A stretch of DNA of 8,582 nucleotides from Planctomycetota bacterium (GTDB taxonomy: Bacteria; Planctomycetota; Brocadiia; SM23-32), in NCBI GenBank assembly GCA_018334735.1, contig JAGXLK010000071.1:1-8582 (forward strand), written 5' to 3'. The translations under genes were made by a program, and so were the position numbers. Position 1 is the first letter of the stretch, and each line of letters begins with the position of its first letter. The notes under the pieces are model-generated. The model did not search any database. It had not been told where the DNA came from and saw only the letters and a list, made by a program, of their open reading frames with translations. This document shows positions 4,900 to 8,582 of this stretch, piece after piece.

Positions 4900-6234
4900 T
4901 AGGTCAAGCTCAAGGAGTTTCTCCACCAGTTCTTGGTGCACATCAGCGAACGGCAACTGGCCACAAATCATAGGCACCGTATCGGCAGCATAGCCGCCTT
5001 CCTGCGCTTTCGTCTCATCCGGCGCGTAACCAACTGAATCGTTCACGAGGCTTGTTACAAAAGGAATGGGAGCGCTGGACTCTTCAGCAACATCCCGTTT
5101 GATCGCCTGAAATGTTTCGAAAGGCGAACCGAGTATCGCGATCGGCCCCAGACGTATGCCGTGCAGCTCAGTGGGAGGAGACAAAGAATCGCCATCTTCG
5201 AGTCTTTTCAGCAGTCCTCGCAGCGCGATTGCGTTAACTGTGTTCATCCGGGTCGAACGGTCCGCGTCATCGGGCAGCTTCCCATCTTGCGATTCCGCAA
5301 TTTCTTGCTCCGCCTCCACGAGACGTTTTTTCAACTCATCGGCATCCCAGGTTTTGCGGATGAAAGTTACTTCATGGCGTGCGGCCTGCAGACAATGAAC
5401 GTCGATCTCCTGTCCCTGCGCAATCCCTTCTCGCACAGATCGTGCGAACCGCCCCGCGATTTCATCGAGAGCGAGCAAACTCTCTTGTTGGGAACGTCCG
5501 CCGATAGCAGTATTCACGTCGCCGTGGGCTCCCTGGAAAAACAGACCGACAGCCCCGGGATGGTCGCGTTCCACATTGTTCAGGGCCACCCCCGGATAAT
5601 CCCCGTGTATAACGCAGGATTGACTGCAGCAGACGACAGGGTGGCAGCCAAAATACACTCCGAAACCAAGCAATTCACCATCGACCGTCCGTCCTGACAG
5701 CACATGACACGTGGTATCGGTGAGCTCCGGTTTGGAAGGACGCCAATCGTTTTGCATGGCTCCTCCGTAATCGGCCCAGAAATCGTCGTATTCGCGATTG
5801 ATCCCAATACCTTCACACGGGACTTCTGCGTGACACAGACGGGCCTCTTGAAGATTATTCAGCGCTCGCCCGACCGCATCGGCAATCCTGTAGGGTAAAA
5901 CCTCTTCATAGGGAGGATCGCTCTCGCCCCACCCGATGTAAGTGCCTACTGACGGGCCGCTGTGGGTATGAGAACAGCAAATCATCAATCGATCCGGCTC
6001 AAGACCTGTACGATCCGCGAGCAAAACGCGAACCTTTTGAGTTATCGAAAGCTTTACCCCGATAAGGTCACAGGCAACGATCACGACCGGTTTTTCGTCA
6101 ACCTGCACGGCCATTGCCCGCGCCCATAACCGATCGCGGACTCCCACGGAATGGCGATTAATGAACGCACCAAAACCACAAAGCTCAACGCCGACCCGTG
6201 GCGTTATATCTGTCTTCGCAAATCCAAGCTCCAC
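4882..6234 (-). CDS. Ceramidase-like zinc hydrolase A, with C-terminus altered by a MITE
   Basis: 450-residue member of the same ceramidase N-terminal family as hydrolase B. It opens MELGFAKTDITPRVGVEL. Expected zinc ligands by analogy are H89 and H91 in CSHTHSGP, H198 in FGCHP, E373 in GSPFE and Y415 in EGGYA. The position of the ceramidase nucleophile reads HGDVN (237-241), with Asn in place of Ser, so ceramide hydrolysis by the known mechanism is unlikely. A charged insertion at about 296-350 (many Glu, Lys, Asp) is absent from hydrolase B. No signal peptide is visible. The GTG start at 6234 lies 2 bp past the aminotransferase stop, with AAGGGA 7-8 bases upstream inside the last codons of that gene, so the two are surely cotranscribed. 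The last five residues, VVRSI, and the stop come from the right inverted repeat of the MITE; the reconstructed ancestral end is LALEPDE with TAA at 4609-4611. All catalytic motifs lie upstream, so the protein may still work. Confidence 0.87.
   Translation of the reverse strand: MELGFAKTDITPRVGVELCGFGAFINRHSVGVRDRLWARAMAVQVDEKPVVIVACDLIGVKLSITQKVRVLLADRTGLEPDRLMICCSHTHSGPSVGTYIGWGESDPPYEEVLPYRIADAVGRALNNLQEARLCHAEVPCEGIGINREYDDFWADYGGAMQNDWRPSKPELTDTTCHVLSGRTVDGELLGFGVYFGCHPVVCCSQSCVIHGDYPGVALNNVERDHPGAVGLFFQGAHGDVNTAIGGRSQQESLLALDEIAGRFARSVREGIAQGQEIDVHCLQAARHEVTFIRKTWDADELKKRLVEAEQEIAESQDGKLPDDADRSTRMNTVNAIALRGLLKRLEDGDSLSPPTELHGIRLGPIAILGSPFETFQAIKRDVAEESSAPIPFVTSLVNDSVGYAPDETKAQEGGYAADTVPMICGQLPFADVHQELVEKLLELDLVVRSI
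4899..4902. other. CTAG target site, right copy
   Basis: Second CTAG flanking the element. On the minus strand it forms the CTA (Leu445) codon of hydrolase A together with the first base of the repeat. Confidence 0.6.
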
Positions 6235-6236
6235 CG

Positions 6237-7487
6237 TTATTTCCCTTCCGTATCCAGGCTTTTGATGTCATCAGCTTGCGTGGCGACCTTTGTGAAAATT
6301 TCTCCTACGGCGTCGATCGTTTCCTCATCCGCACCGAGCCACGGGTGAGAAAGCGATACGGCGCGCTCGGTTGCGACATACTCCGCCACTTCGCAACGAC
6401 CGCCGTGAATACGATACCGGTCTTCGGGCGGATTGAAAAGCACGTGATCGTACACGGGGCCGTAAGTCCCCCCGACATTGAGGCCCTCGGCTTCCAGAGC
6501 TTCCACAAGCGAGGCTCGTGGGACATCTCGACATGGTTCCTCGTCAAAGATAAAAACGATGGCATAGTAGCCCTGCGGGCTTGCCAGACGCCCCCGGGAT
6601 TGCACCCGCACGCCGGGCACGTTCTCGAGATGTTCCCGGATTTTTGATGCGTTTTTATCGTAGAGCTCGATTCGTTCCGAAAGGTTCCGCAGCTGCTCCC
6701 GCAATATCAGGGCTTGAAAGGCGGTAGCCCGGAAATTATGGCAAACCAAATCTTCCGGTGGACTTCCGGAAGGACGTCCCTGTTCATTCCCTGGCGCATA
6801 GCCTATGTGTTTCAGGCGGAAAATGCGGTCAGCCAGTTCGTCATCATCGGTCAAACAAATCCCCCCTTCGCCGCAACTGAGGGTCTTGGATTGCTGGAAA
6901 CTGAAACTGCCGACATGTCCCCAGCTCCCGACACCGCGTCCATCCCATTTCCCTCCCTGCATATGCGCACAATCTTCCACCACTGGTACGCCTTTGCTCT
7001 CACAAATCTGGAGTATTTTCTCCAGATCCGCCATCGAGCTATACAGATGGACCGGGACCACTGCCCCGGTTTTCGGTGTAATAGCATCTTCCAGCTGATC
7101 GGGGTCAAGACAAAGTGTGGAAGGTTCAAGATCCACAAAAACAGGCGTCGCCCCGAGGTAATACGCAGCCATAGCGGTGGCCATCCACGTCAACGCCGGC
7201 ACGATTACCTCATCGCCCTCTCCCACTCCGAGCGCTGCCAAAGCGCACTGGATGGTGACGGTGCCGTTGACCATAAAGATCCCGTGTTTGGCACCATGAT
7301 AATCCGCGTATGCCCTGGCAAATTCCTGCTCGGCCGGGCTATGGAACGACCACTCTCGCGACAGATAAAGTTCCTTCATCCGCTCGGCCGTTTCCTCACT
7401 GACCGGGGGCCAGCTTTCCGGCTTCAACGGGGTTTCGCTGATCGGTTTCCCGCCATTGATGGCGAGTTTGCTCGTGCTGGTAACCAT
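6237..7487 (-). CDS. DegT/DnrJ/EryC1/StrS-family PLP-dependent aminotransferase
   Basis: 416-residue fold-type I aminotransferase. This family transfers amino groups to or from keto-sugars and keto-cyclitols in the cytosol. The Schiff-base lysine is K201 in FSFQQSKTLSCGEGG. D172 in VVEDCAH would hold the pyridine nitrogen, and NGTVT (74-78) is in the phosphate-binding region. The N-terminus LAINGGKPI and the length fit the family. ATG at 7487 was chosen because AGGAG (7496-7500) stands 8 bases upstream; the frame stays open to a TTG at 7520 with no comparable site. It is the first gene of the operon, about 35 bases from the predicted transcription start, and is followed after 2 bp by hydrolase A. 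The link with two amide-hydrolase-like proteins and a sulfatase suggests amino-sugar or aminocyclitol metabolism rather than antibiotic or O-antigen synthesis, but direction and substrate cannot be read from the sequence. Confidence 0.93.
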   Translation of the reverse strand: MVTSTSKLAINGGKPISETPLKPESWPPVSEETAERMKELYLSREWSFHSPAEQEFARAYADYHGAKHGIFMVNGTVTIQCALAALGVGEGDEVIVPALTWMATAMAAYYLGATPVFVDLEPSTLCLDPDQLEDAITPKTGAVVPVHLYSSMADLEKILQICESKGVPVVEDCAHMQGGKWDGRGVGSWGHVGSFSFQQSKTLSCGEGGICLTDDDELADRIFRLKHIGYAPGNEQGRPSGSPPEDLVCHNFRATAFQALILREQLRNLSERIELYDKNASKIREHLENVPGVRVQSRGRLASPQGYYAIVFIFDEEPCRDVPRASLVEALEAEGLNVGGTYGPVYDHVLFNPPEDRYRIHGGRCEVAEYVATERAVSLSHPWLGADEETIDAVGEIFTKVATQADDIKSLDTEGK

Positions 7488-7495
7488 AAAACAGT

Positions 7496-7500
7496 CTCCT
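7496..7500 (-). promoter_or_regulatory. Ribosome binding site that sets the aminotransferase start
   Basis: AGGAG on the minus strand lies 8 bases before ATG at 7487. It decides this start over the upstream in-frame TTG at 7520. Confidence 0.7.
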
Positions 7501-7528
7501 GAAAACTCTTTCTCCACCAACCAATCGC

Positions 7529-7557
7529 ATTATACAGGCTGCAAAATGCCCTGAACA
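7529..7557 (-). promoter_or_regulatory. Predicted promoter of the aminotransferase-hydrolase-sulfatase operon
   Basis: On the minus strand a perfect TATAAT (7534-7529) has TGTTCA 17 bases upstream (7557-7552), matching only 3 of 6 bases of TTGACA. A good -10 with a poor -35 is typical of an activator-dependent promoter, which fits the adjacent AraC gene. Transcription would start near 7522, leaving a leader of about 35 bases with the AGGAG site. Confidence 0.55.
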
Positions 7558-7567
7558 TAGGTATAAT
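7539..7567 (+). promoter_or_regulatory. Predicted promoter of the araC-type gene
   Basis: A perfect TATAAT at 7562-7567 has CTGCAA 17 bases upstream (7539-7544), 3 of 6 matches to a -35. The start point would be near 7574, only about 4 bases before the ATG at 7578. It overlaps the opposing promoter, so the two can hardly be occupied together. Confidence 0.5.
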
Positions 7568-7577
7568 AACGCGATAT

Positions 7578-8507
7578 ATGGAATTTATAACACAAAAAAA
7601 GCGCCGGCGCGGTGAATCCCAGTTTTGCCTGTCCGATTGGTTGAGGGCCATGATTGCGTCTCTGGCGACTTTTAGCCCCGATAGTGTCATCTGGCCCCGT
7701 CGAAAAGAGCGGTTCGCGGAACCTGTAAAAAATACCGTTTCTGCAGCGCAACGCCACACGTCATCTCTCCACTCGCACGACTACACAGAACTCTGTGTCT
7801 CCGTCGGCGGGCGAGCTCTCATGGAAGTCTCGGACGATGTATACGCGCTGTATCCGCCATCGATCTTTTTCGCCCTTCCCAAAACGCCGCATTGCCAGGC
7901 TCACACGATGGACAGTGCCTGGCATGCTCTTGTCTGGCTGGCTTTTTCACAGGACGCGATGCTGGTGGTGACCAGTCTCTACGAACCTGAACGTGGCTGG
8001 GCAGCTTCGCGTAGAATCAGTCTTGAGGGACAGGACGTCAGGCAATCCTCCGAAATACTCAGCGAGCTGACAGCAGACCAAAATCAAATTCCCCTGAATC
8101 TCCTTCGCGCGAATCTGCTGACACTCGCCAATCGAGTTTACCAGCAAGCCGCACGGCAAGAATTGAGCAATGAGGAACCGCAGTCCGGACTGCTCGAGCA
8201 TCATCTCCCCGTGCTGAATTATATCCGGACTTACATCAACAATAATCTGGACAAAAAAATAAGTCTGCAGGACCTCGGCGAAATGGCTCGCCTCAGCCCC
8301 AACTACCTCAACCGACTATTCAAAGATTGGGCGGGACAACCAATCCACCAGTATAAGGTCCGTCGCCGGATGGAAACCGCGATGCAACTCCTGCGGGAAG
8401 GTGAACTGCTGATCAAACAGGTCGCGCGGAAAGTCGGCTACGAAGATCCTCTTTATTTCAGCCGCGCGTTCCACGATTATTTCGGCCGGTGGCCCAGCGA
8501 TATCTGA
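7578..8507 (+). CDS. AraC-family transcriptional regulator with N-terminal cupin-like sensor
   Basis: 309-residue regulator. The N-terminal part has a cupin-like ligand domain: HSHDYTELCVSVGG at 65-78 and a YPPSIFFALPKTPH segment at 92-105. The C-terminal 98 residues form the AraC DNA-binding domain, with the first helix-turn-helix at about 229-253 (LQDLGEMARLSPNYLNRLF) and the second at 278-309 ending in the signature GYEDPLYFSRAFHDYFGRW. It is transcribed away from the aminotransferase operon across 90 bp and probably activates that operon in response to a pathway sugar or intermediate. The ATG at 7578 lacks a clear ribosome site and sits about 4 bases from the predicted transcript start, so translation may be near-leaderless. 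The in-frame ATG at 7650 keeps both domains but its GAGGG is only 2 bases away. Family assignment is firm; effector and exact start are not. Confidence 0.93.
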   Translation: MEFITQKKRRRGESQFCLSDWLRAMIASLATFSPDSVIWPRRKERFAEPVKNTVSAAQRHTSSLHSHDYTELCVSVGGRALMEVSDDVYALYPPSIFFALPKTPHCQAHTMDSAWHALVWLAFSQDAMLVVTSLYEPERGWAASRRISLEGQDVRQSSEILSELTADQNQIPLNLLRANLLTLANRVYQQAARQELSNEEPQSGLLEHHLPVLNYIRTYINNNLDKKISLQDLGEMARLSPNYLNRLFKDWAGQPIHQYKVRRRMETAMQLLREGELLIKQVARKVGYEDPLYFSRAFHDYFGRWPSDI

Positions 8508-8537
8508 AATCCGATCCCAAAAAGAAAAACGACAGGA

Positions 8538-8582
8538 TTATTCGGGCGCTTCCTCGGGATACGGATCAAAATCCATAAAAAT
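8538..8582 (-). CDS. Possible C-terminal end of a gene entering from the right edge
   Basis: On the minus strand the frame from the window edge to a TAA at 8538-8540 reads IFMDFDPYPEEAPE. The short acidic, proline-containing end is plausible for a real C-terminus, and it would be convergent with the araC-type gene, 30 bp from its stop. A T-rich run on the minus strand (complement of 8519-8530) follows the stop. Fourteen codons are too few to assign a family or be sure it is coding. Confidence 0.3.
   Translation of the reverse strand: MFMDFDPYPEEAPE

Larger units (their letters stand above)
7529..7567. repeat. Inverted repeat formed by the two -10 boxes
   Basis: ATTATAC (7529-7535) and GTATAAT (7561-7567) are perfect 7-bp inverted arms separated by 25 bp. 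They are the two divergent -10 boxes plus one base each. Confidence 0.6.

Noticed and set aside
6714..7502. Open plus-strand frame of 262 codons
   Set aside because: It is entirely antisense to the aminotransferase, whose lysine and aspartate motifs are unmistakable, and the translation resembles no family.
8509..8566. Inverted repeat ATCCGATCCC / GGGATaCGGAT after the araC-type gene as a terminator
   Set aside because: The loop is 37 bases, the stem has a bulge and no T-run follows on the plus strand, so termination is not supported.

Overview
The window looks like chromosomal accessory DNA from a PVC-superphylum bacterium, most likely Lentisphaerota, Kiritimatiellota or a related Verrucomicrobiota. 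This is inferred from the gene set: a pseudopilin with the KKAFTLIELLVV leader and a DGH-type C-terminal motif, a formylglycine-type sulfatase, ceramidase-fold hydrolases, and an AraC regulator with an N-terminal cupin-like sensor. No rRNA, tRNA or CRISPR array was seen.

Layout, left to right. Bases 1-768 hold no intact gene, only a short coding relic (439-642) that looks like the 3' end of a larger metallohydrolase-type protein. A minus-strand pseudopilin gene follows (769-1638), then a 333-bp gap with a candidate promoter and a weak hairpin. Bases 1972-7487 are a minus-strand operon, transcribed right to left: DegT-family PLP aminotransferase, ceramidase-like hydrolase A, sulfatase, ceramidase-like hydrolase B. 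Junctions are tight: 2 bp between aminotransferase and hydrolase A, and an ATGA stop/start overlap between sulfatase and hydrolase B. Divergent from the operon is an AraC-family regulator (7578-8507). The two promoters share one 90-bp intergenic region in which two perfect TATAAT boxes face opposite ways. A few codons of a minus-strand gene may enter from the right edge.

The most notable feature is a 268-bp non-autonomous inverted-repeat element (MITE) at 4632-4899, with 32-bp terminal inverted repeats (one mismatch), inserted at a CTAG site with apparent TA duplication. It landed in the last codons of hydrolase A. The present C-terminus and stop codon come from the repeat itself. Removing the element in silico restores an open end (LDLALEPDE-stop) and a normal 55-64 bp gap to the sulfatase.

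Working model (inference): the AraC protein senses an intracellular compound and controls a cytosolic pathway that removes sulfate (sulfatase), hydrolyses one or two amide or ester bonds (ceramidase-fold Zn enzymes) and exchanges an amino group (DegT aminotransferase), for example on a sulfated N-acyl amino-sugar or aminocyclitol. None of the four enzymes shows a signal peptide. Both ceramidase-like proteins lack the serine that acts as nucleophile in true neutral ceramidases, so real ceramide is an unlikely substrate.
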